DNA from: Anaerolineae bacterium
GTDB lineage: Bacteria > Chloroflexota > Anaerolineae > 4572-78 > J111
Direction of reading: 5' to 3'
Length of the DNA stretch: 61,341 nucleotides
Assembly (NCBI GenBank): GCA_023151115.1
Contig: JAKLJP010000041.1
Location: 1 to 61,341 of the forward strand
A model generated the notes under the pieces. That model saw nothing but the letters and a program-made list of their open reading frames with translations, searched no databases and was not told where the DNA came from. Positions within the stretch are counted from its first letter, which is position 1; every line of letters starts with the position of its first letter. Both the position numbers and the translations under genes were made by a program. Of this stretch, positions 16,276 through 24,998 are shown one piece after another.

Positions 16276-18013
16276 TTATTCCGGCGGCTTCGGTCAGAAT
16301 TTCGCGGGCGCTCTCGCGGGTGCTCTGGCTCAAAGCGCCGAGCATTTGGGCTAGTTCTTCTACCCGCTGGTCCCCCACCAGCATTTCCACGCCGGTTTGG
16401 GTCCGAGCATCGCGGACTTGTTTGGTGACATGATAGTGGGTATCGCCGTATCCGGCAATTTGAGGCAGGTGAGTAACACAGAGGACTTGGTGCTGGCCTT
16501 CGTGGGAAAGTTCCCACAATTTCCGGCCCACCACGCCGCCAATCCGCCCGCCGATGCCCTGGTCAATTTCGTCAAAGATCAGGGTCGGGGTTTCGTCGGC
16601 GACGGCCAGCACGGTTTTGAGAGCCAGCATGACTCGGCTGGTTTCGCCGCCGGAGGCTACTTTGATCAGGGGTTTGAGCGGTTCGCCGGGGTTGGGAGCA
16701 ATCAAAAACTCAACCCGGTCAATGCCGCGCTCGTCGCAGGCCAGCGTTTTGAGACCTTGCTCGGTTTCAACGTAGACGCCGTGCGGATCGTCGCTCCAGG
16801 TTAGCTCGACGGCAAAATCGGCTTTGGCCATGCCCAGATCGGCCAACTGCGCCACCACGCCCTGGGCCAGGGTTTGACCGGCGGCTCGCCGGGCTTCCGA
16901 GAGGGCCAGGGCCATTTGCCCAATGGTGCGCCGGTGCGTTTCTTCAAGCTGGCGCAGTTCTTCGATCCGCTCTTCGCTGTGGCTGATTTGATTCAACTCC
17001 GCTTGCGCCCGCTGGCCAAACTCGATGATTTCTTCAATGGAGTTGCCGTATTTGCGCTTGAGGCTAAAAATCAGGCCCAACCGCTCCTCGACCTCTTGCA
17101 AGCGGGTCGGGTCAAAATCAATGGTTTCGCTATAGTCGCGCAGGGCGCCGGCTAATTCTTCCAGTTGGTAGGTGAGCGTATCAACTTGCTGCTGCTGCTC
17201 TGCCAAGCTGGGATCCAGCTTGACCAGATTGCCAATGGCCCGCGCTGCCTGCGCCAGCAAATCGCCCGCCGAGGGCTGCTCGTCATCACTGCCCTCCAGC
17301 AGCAAACGATAAGCTTCGCCGGCAAACTGGCCGAGCTGTTCGGCGTTGGCCAGGCGGTTGCGCTCGATGGTCAACTCCGCCTCTTCGCCCGGTTTTAATT
17401 TGGCCGCCCCAATTTCTTCCACCTGGAAGGAGAGTTGATCTATCCGCCGGGCCAACTGCTGCTCGTCGCGCTGCAAATCGGCCAATTCCTGGCGCACGCG
17501 GCACAGTTGGCGCACTTCAGCGGCTAGGGCCTCGCGCTGCTCTTCCAGCCCGGCGTAGCGGTCCAGAAAAACTTGGTGCTGGCGGACCTGCATCAGGCTG
17601 AGGTGTTCGCTCTGGCCGTGAATATCAATCAGCGCCCCGGCGATTTCTTCCAAAATACTCAAATTGACGGTGCTGCCGTTGACCCGGCAAAAGTTCCGGC
17701 CGGTGCTGCGCAGCTCTCGGCCCAGCACCAGGGTGTCCGGCTCTTCGCCTTCCAATCCTTCGCGTTCCAGGATGGGGTTAATGATGGCTTGCAGCCCGTT
17801 TGACAGGCGAAAAACACCTTCCACCCGCGCCCGGTCGCACTCGGCCCGGACAAAAGAGGTGTCGGCCCGCCCGCCCAGCAGCATGCTCACGGCGTCAATG
17901 ATAATGGATTTGCCCGCGCCGGTCTCGCCGGTGAGGACATTAAAGCCTGGGTGAAAGCTCAGGCTCAGCTTATCAATAATCGCAAAATCGGCAATGTTTA
18001 ATTCGATGAGCAC
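16268..18013 (-). CDS. recN: DNA repair protein RecN
   Basis: 581-residue SMC-like ATPase of recombinational double-strand-break repair. Walker A GETGAGKS is at residues 29-36 (after FHPGFNVLTG). A long coiled-coil region fills about 155-370. Near the C-terminus are the signature VASGGETSRVMLALK and Walker B TLIFDEIDQGIGG, followed by VLCVTHLPQIA. Length is normal. It starts with GTG 18013 (VLIELNIADFAIID). No RBS is conspicuous. The 3' end lies in a word palindrome. Confidence 0.95.
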   Translation of the reverse strand: MLIELNIADFAIIDKLSLSFHPGFNVLTGETGAGKSIIIDAVSMLLGGRADTSFVRAECDRARVEGVFRLSNGLQAIINPILEREGLEGEEPDTLVLGRELRSTGRNFCRVNGSTVNLSILEEIAGALIDIHGQSEHLSLMQVRQHQVFLDRYAGLEEQREALAAEVRQLCRVRQELADLQRDEQQLARRIDQLSFQVEEIGAAKLKPGEEAELTIERNRLANAEQLGQFAGEAYRLLLEGSDDEQPSAGDLLAQAARAIGNLVKLDPSLAEQQQQVDTLTYQLEELAGALRDYSETIDFDPTRLQEVEERLGLIFSLKRKYGNSIEEIIEFGQRAQAELNQISHSEERIEELRQLEETHRRTIGQMALALSEARRAAGQTLAQGVVAQLADLGMAKADFAVELTWSDDPHGVYVETEQGLKTLACDERGIDRVEFLIAPNPGEPLKPLIKVASGGETSRVMLALKTVLAVADETPTLIFDEIDQGIGGRIGGVVGRKLWELSHEGQHQVLCVTHLPQIAGYGDTHYHVTKQVRDARTQTGVEMLVGDQRVEELAQMLGALSQSTRESAREILTEAAGIKL

Positions 18014-18030
18014 GGTAAAAAACCTCGGTC

Positions 18031-18079
18031 ACGTGTTGCGTGTTGCGTCTTCCATTTTTATTACGCAAGACGCAACACG
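18031..18079. repeat. tandem-word palindrome (word GTGTTGC/GTCTTGC)
   Basis: Left arm ACGTGTTGCGTGTTGCGTCT (18031-18050), right arm 18062-18079 TACGCAAGACGCAACACG. It lies upstream of recN. The gap 18014-18463 holds this repeat, the one at 18264, and the promoter at 18388; I see no gene in it. Confidence 0.75.
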
Positions 18080-18263
18080 AATATGGAGCAACTTATTTTC
18101 TTCAAACTCTCCAACTGCAACTTTAGGCCAATTTTTACGTAGTGAGTATAGCACAGGTGTTCGAGCTTCGTCAAACAAATGGGAAGAGCCTAATGAGTTT
18201 TGACACTCAAAAACGATAATTTCGATAATCGAGGGAAGATTGCCCATAGGGGGCCTTTGGCTC

Positions 18264-18318
18264 GAAGGCTGGAGGATTGGTCAGTATTTATCATCCTTCC
18301 CATCCTCCAATCTTCCAG
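18264..18318. repeat. tandem-word palindrome (word GAAGGCTGGAGGATTGG)
   Basis: Left arm 18264-18280 pairs with 18301-18318 (CATCCTCCAATCTTCCAG); an extra ATCCTTCC sits before the right arm. Confidence 0.7.
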
Positions 18319-18387
18319 GCTTTATCGAATTTTGCTTGCAATCAACTATGATTAAGATTTTTGGCTGCATACCCGGCTAAGTGACTA

Positions 18388-18416
18388 TTGTCAGGCCCAA
18401 GTAGGTTTGGTATAAT
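18388..18416 (+). promoter_or_regulatory. promoter of the 159-residue membrane protein
   Basis: TTGTCA (18388-18393), 17 bp, TATAAT (18411-18416). It lies about 45 bp before ATG 18464, which has a strong GGAGGG site. Confidence 0.7.
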
Positions 18417-18463
18417 GGGGTGGCTTGGTGTAACTAACTCAATTTTTAGGAGGGAACTTTTTG

Positions 18464-18943
18464 ATGATGGATACACAAGCGGTACTCAAAGCAGGAGGAG
18501 CGGGGGCCGCAGTACTGGTGTTTCTCACTCTGCTCAGTCTCATTCCGTGTCTGGGTTGCTTTACCTGGATTTTGGTGTTGCTGGCTTATGTAGCAATCGG
18601 CGTGTTAACAGCCTATTGGATGACTCCTCCCCGCGATGGCGGTAGCGGCGCGAAAAATGGGGCCATTGCGGCGGCTATTGCGGCGACAGTGGCCGGGTTG
18701 GTCAATATGGTGATTCAAGGCGCTTATTTTGCTGTGACCGGCGTTTCGCAAATGACTCAAGCCCTGGCCGATTTGCCCTCGGAACAGTTGGAAGCGCTGC
18801 GCGAGGCCGGGATCGACTCCGCGGCGCTGGGTGTTGGGGCGGTGGTACTGGCAACAGGCGGCTGCTGTTTGTTGGGTATTCTTCTGGCCGCCGGGTTGGG
18901 CGCTGCCGGTGGTTACTATTGGGGTAACAGCCATCCCAGTTGA
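18464..18943 (+). CDS. hypothetical membrane protein
   Basis: 159 residues with three to four hydrophobic helices (about 10-50, 62-90, 120-150) rich in Ala, Gly and Leu. A short soluble loop (MTQALADLPSEQLEALREAG) sits between helices 3 and 4. No family assigned with certainty; it resembles small 4-TM proteins found near DUF4013 genes. Strong RBS and promoter support expression. It opens a run of small membrane-protein genes that extends to 22.6 kb. Confidence 0.65.
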   Translation: MMDTQAVLKAGGAGAAVLVFLTLLSLIPCLGCFTWILVLLAYVAIGVLTAYWMTPPRDGGSGAKNGAIAAAIAATVAGLVNMVIQGAYFAVTGVSQMTQALADLPSEQLEALREAGIDSAALGVGAVVLATGGCCLLGILLAAGLGAAGGYYWGNSHPS

Positions 18944-18983
18944 TAGAAATTTGCTGCTCGAGCAAACTAAATTGTAACTTTTT

Positions 18984-19086
18984 AGGACACAGAGATACAC
19001 AAAGCCGGCACAGAGGATCGCAGAGAAACTTTTTACTTTTTCTCAGCGCGCTTCACTTCTGTGCCTTCTCCGTGAAACTTTGTGTA
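18984..19086. repeat. tandem-word palindrome (word CACAGAGG)
   Basis: Left arm GGACACAGAGATACACAAAG ... CACAGAGGATCGCAGAG; the right arm contains CTTCTGTGCCTTCTCCGTG and TTTGTGTA. Longest of the set, about 100 bp, between two membrane-protein genes. Confidence 0.65.
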
Positions 19087-19133
19087 GTAGTTGGGATACT
19101 AAAAATTTATTAATCAGGGAGACTTTATAAAAT

Positions 19134-19823
19134 ATGGATATCGGTTCCGCATTTACTTATATGTTCGACGACCAGGACTGGATTAAGAAAATTGCCATTG
19201 GTGGTGGAATTACCCTGGCCGCTATTATTTTATTACCTATTCTGGTCGGCTTAGCTCTGTTTTTGCCCTTAAGCGGCTATATGCTGGAAACGCTCAAAAA
19301 TGTGCGTGATGGTCGCCCTATCCCCCTGCCGGAGTGGACCAATTTTGGCGACTTGTTCTCGAAGGGGTTGATGGTTTTTGTGATCGGGCTGGTTTATAAT
19401 TTACCCTCGCTTCTTTTTTCTTGTGTGTCAGCCGGGATTAGTATTGCGACCGCTAACCCGGATATTGACCCTGATATCGTTGCCACGCTGGGGATAGTCT
19501 CTGCTTGTGTTAGTTGTGTCCAGCTTATCGTCAGCCTGATTGGCAATGCCTTGCTGCCCGCTGCTATTATCCGCTATGCTGAATATGGCACTTTGGGTTC
19601 GGCTTTTCAGTTTGGCGAAATCTTCAACTTTATCAGAAATAATATCGGCGATTATATTATTGTGATTTTGTTAGGGTGGGTCACCGGTCTCATTGCCGCC
19701 TTCGGTTTGATTCTCTGTGTGGTTGGCGTCCTCTTTACCGGCTTCTGGTCAATTTTGGTCACGGCCAATCTCTATGGTCAGTTGGCCCGCAAGTCCTCGA
19801 GTTCACCCCAAGTGGCCTTATAA
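19134..19823 (+). CDS. DUF4013 membrane protein
   Basis: 229 residues. The N-terminus (DIGSAFTYMFDDQDWIKKI), GYMLETLKNVRDGRPIPLPEW and the glycine-rich helices match DUF4013, a family of five- to six-TM proteins of unknown function found mostly in Archaea and Chloroflexota. The conserved 'PLPEW.NFGDLFSKGL' loop is present. GGGAG is about 12 bp before the ATG. A possible -10 (TATAAT, 19873-19878) lies after it, before the next gene. Confidence 0.82.
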   Translation: MDIGSAFTYMFDDQDWIKKIAIGGGITLAAIILLPILVGLALFLPLSGYMLETLKNVRDGRPIPLPEWTNFGDLFSKGLMVFVIGLVYNLPSLLFSCVSAGISIATANPDIDPDIVATLGIVSACVSCVQLIVSLIGNALLPAAIIRYAEYGTLGSAFQFGEIFNFIRNNIGDYIIVILLGWVTGLIAAFGLILCVVGVLFTGFWSILVTANLYGQLARKSSSSPQVAL

Positions 19824-19917
19824 GCAAGGGTGACATCCTGGGGGACTCGAAACGGGTGGAGGCTGAGCGGGTTATAATAAGCAAAAGGTGCGATGGGATT
19901 GATAAGGAGGTTTGATT

Positions 19918-20490
19918 ATGATTGACGCCTTTTCAAATATTGCGACTGCTTTTGGCCTATCCTCTTCGGCCGGGCTGAATGCTTATTTACCGCTGCTGAT
20001 TGTAGCTTTAACCGCCCGTTACACCGACTTGCTTCAACTGAATAAACCGTGGGATGTGCTGACCAACGGCTGGGTGATTGTCGTGCTGGTGGTGTTATTG
20101 CTCATCGAAATGACCGTAGATAAGATTCCGGCGGTGGATACGCTCAACGACGTGATTCAAACGGTGGGCCGGCCCGCCGCCGGAGCGATCCTGTTTGCCT
20201 CCAGTTCCGGTGTGGTCGGCGATCTGCACCCGGTGCTGGCCTTTGTCGCCGGGCTGCTCTTGGCCGGCGGCGTCCACGCCGTCAAAACGGCGGCACGACC
20301 CGTGGTTACAACAACCACCGCCGGGGTAGGCAACTGGCTGGTTAGCCTGGTAGAAGACATCCTCGCCCTGATTGCGGCCATTCTGGCGATTTTACTGCCA
20401 ATTGTGGTGGCTTTGGTAATTATCTGTTTGCTTCTCTTGTTTGTCTGGTGGCAAAGCCGCCGCCGCGCTAAAACCATAACAGCATCATAA
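19918..20490 (+). CDS. DUF4126 membrane protein
   Basis: 190 residues, five to six hydrophobic segments. The start (FSNIATAFGLSSSAGLNAYL) and the blocks LIEMTVDKIPAVDTLNDVIQ, VGRPAAGAILFASS and GGVHAVKTAARPVVTTTTAG are typical of DUF4126. Function unknown. ATG 19918 is preceded by AAGGAGG at good spacing. Confidence 0.85.
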   Translation: MIDAFSNIATAFGLSSSAGLNAYLPLLIVALTARYTDLLQLNKPWDVLTNGWVIVVLVVLLLIEMTVDKIPAVDTLNDVIQTVGRPAAGAILFASSSGVVGDLHPVLAFVAGLLLAGGVHAVKTAARPVVTTTTAGVGNWLVSLVEDILALIAAILAILLPIVVALVIICLLLLFVWWQSRRRAKTITAS

Positions 20491-20492
20491 AT

Positions 20493-20605
20493 TGTGAATA
20501 GTGAATAGTGAATGGTGGGTAGGGTTCAAGTTAGATTGACACTTTTTATCCGGTAAAGCGTAAAGCGTAATGGCTGATTGTCGGAAAATCATTGCGTTTT
20601 ACGTA
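20493..20605. repeat. tandem-word repeats GTGAATA and GTAAAGC
   Basis: 20493-20513 carries GTGAATAGTGAATAGTGAAT without a clear partner arm. 20553-20605 is an imperfect hairpin: TAAAGCGTAAAGCGTAATG against CATTGCGTTTTACG. The remaining gap to 20698 has another AT-rich partial palindrome (ATTAACAATTAATGATT); no gene is seen. Confidence 0.6.
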
Positions 20606-20698
20606 ACTCATCGTGTTTCTGAACGTTGCCGTATGGAGAATGAAAAAATCATTAACAATTAATGATTCACAATTTATCATTAATTTGGGAGTTATCTC

Positions 20699-21046
20699 AT
20701 GCATCAATCGGATTATGCCTCTTCTCAAACCAGTACGATGGCCATTGTCAGCGTCATTTCCGGCGTCCTGAGTTGGGTGGCCTTGCCCTTCATTGGGGCG
20801 ATTGTGGCGATTGTCACCGGGCACATGGCCCGCAATGAAATCAAGAGCAACCCCGGCATGCAAGGGGATGGGTTAGCTATTGCCGGCTTGATTTTAGGCT
20901 ATCTGCACGTGGTAACATTCTGTGGGGGACTACTGTTGTTCCTTCTTTTCTTCGGAGGTATGGTAGGTCTGACGGGGTGTGCCATCCTTTCCGAGGCAGG
21001 CCAATCTGGGGCTTCGCTGTCCATTCCCCCAATTCCCCTCAACTAA
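20699..21046 (+). CDS. DUF4190 membrane protein
   Basis: 115 residues with two long hydrophobic helices. MAIVSVISGVLSWVALPFIG, AIVAIVTGHMARNEIK and GDGLAIAGLILGYL match DUF4190 (two-helix proteins often fused to other domains). Here it stands alone. Its stop overlaps the start of the DinB gene (TAATG), so both are co-translated. Confidence 0.85.
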   Translation: MHQSDYASSQTSTMAIVSVISGVLSWVALPFIGAIVAIVTGHMARNEIKSNPGMQGDGLAIAGLILGYLHVVTFCGGLLLFLLFFGGMVGLTGCAILSEAGQSGASLSIPPIPLN

Positions 21047-21564
21047 TGACCCGTTCATCTATTGCTGAAATTCGGCAGCAGTTACAGGAAAGCCGTCGTC
21101 ACACCTTACAACTCCTTGACGCCGTTGACCCAGATATTGCCATTCGTCGCCCTCGGCCCGATGCCTGGAGTATTAAAGATCACATTGCCCATCTGGTTGC
21201 CGTCGAAGAGTCGGTTATCCATTTTGCCCATCGTATTTTGGATGAGGATTGCCCCATCTCGCCCCTCTGCCATGACGTAGCTTTTAATCAGGATGTTTGG
21301 AATAATCGGGAGGTGGCCGAGCGAGCAGGGTATACCTGGACAGAGGTGTGCTGCGCCCTGGACGCGACCCGCCAGGAGTTGCTGGCCTTGCTCGACCATA
21401 TTCTGCCGGAAGCCCTGGAGCGGCTGGGATCGCATCCGGTTTGGGGTACGCCCGTCACTTTGGGGAGCGTGCTGCGCGTCCCCTACCGTCATGAGCGAGG
21501 TCACCGGGATGAGATTGCCGCGCTGGTTACTATGGGTCTGCCCAGTCCCAATTTACACCTGTAA
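21046..21564 (+). CDS. DinB-family (DinB_2) protein
   Basis: 172 residues. Four-helix-bundle DinB pattern: RPRPDAWSIKDHIAHLVAVE, HDVAFNQDVWNNREV and a C-terminal HERGHRDEIA that gives metal-binding histidines. Members include metal-dependent thiol transferases and proteins of unknown role. The start overlaps the preceding stop by one base. A terminator follows at once. Confidence 0.82.
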   Translation: MTRSSIAEIRQQLQESRRHTLQLLDAVDPDIAIRRPRPDAWSIKDHIAHLVAVEESVIHFAHRILDEDCPISPLCHDVAFNQDVWNNREVAERAGYTWTEVCCALDATRQELLALLDHILPEALERLGSHPVWGTPVTLGSVLRVPYRHERGHRDEIAALVTMGLPSPNLHL

Positions 21565-21565
21565 G

Positions 21566-21594
21566 GGTCCAGAGGTTAGCTGGACTCTTTTTTG
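21566..21594 (+). terminator. intrinsic terminator after dinB-like gene
   Basis: GTCCAG (21567-21572), loop AGGTTAG, CTGGAC (21580-21585), then TCTTTTTTG. Confidence 0.75.
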
Positions 21595-21606
21595 TTTGAG
21601 CAAGAC

Positions 21607-21760
21607 TAGGTTCTGTTGACATTTGCCGATTTCGCACGCTTCGATACGCCCTGACGGACACTCAGCATGCGAAATCGGCCCAAAAACGCACCCTTCGATA
21701 CGGCTATCGCCTACTCAGGATGCGTTTTTGGGCAACAAAGTGAAATGTCAACAGAACCTA
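21607..21760. mobile_element. 154-bp MITE with perfect 18-bp terminal inverted repeats
   Basis: The ends TAGGTTCTGTTGACATTT (21607-21624) and its exact reverse complement (21743-21760) enclose two internal hairpins, one around GCCGATTTCGCA and one around CCAAAAACGCA. No gene inside. The outermost TA on both sides may be a TA target duplication. A degraded relative (TAGGTTTTGTTGGCAT) is at 58367. Confidence 0.7.
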
Positions 21761-21883
21761 CAAGATATTGACACATTTTCAGAGATTATACAACATATAG
21801 TAGCTGGATATTTGGAAATTTGTCTGGTCTCCATTACAATCGTTCTTGTATTTGAATTGGGCTAAAGAAAACAAGGGGGAACT

Positions 21884-22558
21884 ATGGATTTCGCCGCTAT
21901 TTTTCAAACCTGGCTGAATGTGTTAACGAAACCCAGCGAAACCACATTTGATCTGGAGCGTCAAAAGCCCAACGCCAATTTCACTACGGCCATCATCTGG
22001 ATCATTGTCGCCGGAGCTATTTTAGCGGTTTTAAGCGCTATTGGGGCCTTAATTTCCAGCTTTATCAATGGCGGCGGCTTCACCGCTTTACAACCCATGC
22101 TAGAGGAAACCGACATTCCGCCAGAGGTGGCCGCTCAACTGGCGGCAGTAACCGCCGGGGGCGCAGGCGGAGCTGTAGGCACATTTTGCGTCGGCTTAAT
22201 TTTTATCCCCATCGCGTTTTTGATTGGCTCCGGCGTTCACTTTTTAATTGCCAAATTGTTTGGCGGTACAGGAAATTTTGAGGAACAAACGTATCTCTTG
22301 GCGACATTTTCAGCGCCGATTATGATTATTAACGGCATCTTTAGCCTTGTGCCAGTTTTAGGCGGATGTCTTTCGATTTTTGTCTTTATTTATCAATTGG
22401 TCTTAACGTATATGGCGGTTAAAGTAGCTCATCACCTCGGCGCTGGTCAGGCGGTGGTGGTTGCGCTTGGCCCTACTTTAATCTTCTTTACCTGTATCGC
22501 CTGCCTGGTGGTTGGAATTATTGCCTGGATTACCACTATGACCGCAACGGCTCAGTAA
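21884..22558 (+). CDS. Yip1-family membrane protein
   Basis: 224 residues with five hydrophobic helices. The start (FQTWLNVLTKPSETTFDLE) and the pattern GSGVHFLIAKLFGGTGNFEE, QTYLLATFSAPIMIING and LTYMAVKVAHHLGAGQA match bacterial Yip1/DUF1282-like proteins of unknown function. GGGGGAA precedes the ATG. Confidence 0.82.
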   Translation: MDFAAIFQTWLNVLTKPSETTFDLERQKPNANFTTAIIWIIVAGAILAVLSAIGALISSFINGGGFTALQPMLEETDIPPEVAAQLAAVTAGGAGGAVGTFCVGLIFIPIAFLIGSGVHFLIAKLFGGTGNFEEQTYLLATFSAPIMIINGIFSLVPVLGGCLSIFVFIYQLVLTYMAVKVAHHLGAGQAVVVALGPTLIFFTCIACLVVGIIAWITTMTATAQ

Positions 22559-22628
22559 ACGACGAAAAATGTTATAGGAGTTGTCGCAAACCGGGGGCAC
22601 ACACACTATCAACGCGAAGTGTGAAAAT

Positions 22629-22676
22629 GGAGTGCAAGGCTTGCCTTGCGACCTGGCAAGGCAAGCCTTGCACTCC
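22629..22676. repeat. GGAGTGCAAGGCTTGCC palindrome, copy 1 of 3
   Basis: 21-bp arms 22629-22649 and 22656-22676 match perfectly with a 6-bp loop. Other copies are at 55254-55301 and (one arm) 58509-58530. Each is followed by CTATTTT and an AGGAG-like site. A word repeat (GGCGGTCT) is at 22745-22772. Confidence 0.75.
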
Positions 22677-22794
22677 AGCTAGCCTATTTTTGCAGGAGTG
22701 TTCATGAGCCTATGGCACACCACCGATAACCAAAATGTCTTTCAGCGGTCGGCGGTCTGCCGTCGGCGGTCTATTTTCTTAGGAGAACAACATC

Positions 22795-24942
22795 ATGAAA
22801 TCAGTTGGATTTACCCCTGTACCCGAACGCATTACTCGTTTGGTCGAGATTGCTTATAACCTCTGGTGGACGTGGCACCCGGAAGCGCAGGAGCTTTTTC
22901 AGCGGATTGATGCCCGCTTGTGGGAAGATGTTTATCATAACCCCGTTTTGTTTTTGCGCGAGGTGCGCCAAGCTTCGCTGGATCAGGCGGCCAATGATCC
23001 GGAGTTTATTCGCGCCTACCACAATACCCTGACCAGTTTTGACGAGTACCAGGTATTTGACCAAACCTGGTTCAAACAAACCTATCCCGACAAATTGAAT
23101 AAACCGATTGCCTACTTTTCGGCAGAGTTTGGCCTGCACGAAAGTTTGCCTATCTACTCTGGCGGTCTGGGGGTGCTCTCCGGCGACCACACCAAAGAGG
23201 CCAGCGATTTGGGATTGCCCTTTGTTGGCGTGGGTTTTTTGTATCCGCAGGGGTATTTTAAACAAGTTATCACCCCCAACGGCGACCAGGAAGCCATTTA
23301 TGTGAAGGTGCGTTTTGCGGAAGTGCCGGCCCGCCCCGCCTATACTGCCGACGGTAAAGAGGTGGTTGTGGCGGTTTCGCTGCCGGCGCGAGGTGATCTA
23401 CCCGACCGGCAGGTACAGGCCAAAGTTTATCAGATTCAGGTGGGCAATGTGCCGCTCTACCTGATGGATACCGACATCCACCCCAACGCCCCCGAAGACC
23501 GCGAACTTTCGGCCCGGCTTTACGGCGGCGATGAAGAGATGCGCCTGGCCCAGGAGAAAGTTCTGGGGGTTGGCGGGGTGCGAGCGTTGCGGACGATGGG
23601 CATCGAACCGGCTGTTTTTCACATGAATGAAGGCCACTCGGCCTTTTTGGTCCTGGAGCGAGCCAGAGAATTGGTGGCCCAAGGCATGACTTTTGCCCAG
23701 GCGGCCGAGATTGTCCGCAAAACTTCGGTCTTTACCACTCATACCCCTGTCCCGGCCGGCCACGATGCCTTTCCGTTCCACATGATGGATCGTTACTTTC
23801 CTCACTGGCACGAGGCACTCAAGCTTAGCCGGGAGGATTTTTTGAATTTGGCCCGGCAGGATCACAGCTGGGGGCCGACCTTTAGCATGACTGTTCTGGC
23901 CTTGAAGATGTCGGGCCGGCATAACGGCGTTAGCAAACTGCACGGTGAAGTGTCGCGCAAGATGTGGAGCTGGCTGTGGCCTGATAAAAGCGTGGAAGAA
24001 GTGCCTATCACCTATGTCACCAACGGCATCCACACCGAAACCTGGTTGGCCCCTGAACTCAAGGCACTGTATGACAAGTATCTGGGCAAAGATTGGGTGT
24101 TGCGGATTGACGACCAGGCCATGTGGGATGGTATTAGCCAGATTCCCGACGAGGTGTTATGGGAGGTGATGAACCAACTGCGGGCCAGATTGATCAATTT
24201 TGTGCGGCTGCGGACCCGCCAGCGCCTGGTCCGGCTGAGAATGCACCCCAACGACATCCAGGCCACGGTTGATTTATTGAACCCTAAAGCCTTAACCATT
24301 GGCTTCGCCCGCCGCTTTGCCACCTACAAGCGGGCCACTTTGCTCTTCCACGACACTGAGCGGCTGAAGCGCATTGTCTATGGCGGCGGGACGCGCCCGG
24401 TGCAGTTTGTCTTTGCCGGTAAAGCTCACCCCCGCGATGAGCCGGGCAAAAACTTTATTCGTGAAGTTTACCATCGTTCCCACGAGGCGGGTCTGGCCGG
24501 GCGCCTGATTTTTATCGAAGATTACGATATGAATGTGGCCCGGCAGATGGTGGCCGGGGTAGATGTGTGGCAGAACACGCCCCGCCGACCCCTGGAAGCC
24601 AGCGGCACCAGCGGTCAAAAAGCCGGCTTAAATGGCAGCCCCAACTTCTCTATTCTGGATGGCTGGTGGGCCGAAGGCTTTAACGGCAAAAACGGCTGGG
24701 CTATCGGCAGCGATGCGGAATACGACAGCGAAGAAGCCCGCAATCACGCCGACGCCACCTCACTGTACGAGATTCTGGAAAATGAGATTGTCCCTGCGTT
24801 TTATGACCGTGACGCCAAAGGCATTCCCCACAAATGGATTAAGCTGGTCAAAGAGTCAATTCGCACCGTCGCCCCCCAGTTCAGCATGACCCGGATGATA
24901 AAAGAGTATACCAACAATTTATATGTGCCCAGTATGGAGTGA
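22795..24942 (+). CDS. glgP: alpha-glucan (glycogen) phosphorylase
   Basis: 715-residue PLP enzyme that releases glucose-1-phosphate from glycogen or maltodextrin. It belongs to the bacterial/archaeal alpha-glucan phosphorylase subgroup: EIAYNLWWTWHPEAQELFQ at the start, IAYFSAEFGLHESLPIYSGG, LGVLSGDHTKEASDLGLP, FHMNEGHSAFL and TTHTPVPAGHD. The PLP lysine is in ASGTSGQKAGLNG (K609). Compared with the 850-residue members, the long N-terminal and C-terminal extensions are shorter. RBS AGGAG; a terminator follows at 24960. Confidence 0.92.
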   Translation: MKSVGFTPVPERITRLVEIAYNLWWTWHPEAQELFQRIDARLWEDVYHNPVLFLREVRQASLDQAANDPEFIRAYHNTLTSFDEYQVFDQTWFKQTYPDKLNKPIAYFSAEFGLHESLPIYSGGLGVLSGDHTKEASDLGLPFVGVGFLYPQGYFKQVITPNGDQEAIYVKVRFAEVPARPAYTADGKEVVVAVSLPARGDLPDRQVQAKVYQIQVGNVPLYLMDTDIHPNAPEDRELSARLYGGDEEMRLAQEKVLGVGGVRALRTMGIEPAVFHMNEGHSAFLVLERARELVAQGMTFAQAAEIVRKTSVFTTHTPVPAGHDAFPFHMMDRYFPHWHEALKLSREDFLNLARQDHSWGPTFSMTVLALKMSGRHNGVSKLHGEVSRKMWSWLWPDKSVEEVPITYVTNGIHTETWLAPELKALYDKYLGKDWVLRIDDQAMWDGISQIPDEVLWEVMNQLRARLINFVRLRTRQRLVRLRMHPNDIQATVDLLNPKALTIGFARRFATYKRATLLFHDTERLKRIVYGGGTRPVQFVFAGKAHPRDEPGKNFIREVYHRSHEAGLAGRLIFIEDYDMNVARQMVAGVDVWQNTPRRPLEASGTSGQKAGLNGSPNFSILDGWWAEGFNGKNGWAIGSDAEYDSEEARNHADATSLYEILENEIVPAFYDRDAKGIPHKWIKLVKESIRTVAPQFSMTRMIKEYTNNLYVPSME

Positions 24943-24959
24943 GATAGAGACAAGGATAT

Positions 24960-24998
24960 AAAAGACGCGAAGGCTTCTTGCCTTCGCGTCTTTTGTTA
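24960..24998. terminator. strong bidirectional terminator
   Basis: Perfect 15-bp stem AAAAGACGCGAAGGC (24960-24974) with GCCTTCGCGTCTTTT (24980-24994) and a 5-base loop. It serves glgP (+) and kdpC (-), whose stop lies at 24996. Confidence 0.9.

Noticed and set aside
21623..21865. 80-codon open frame
   Set aside because: It lies mostly inside the 154-bp MITE, with no RBS.
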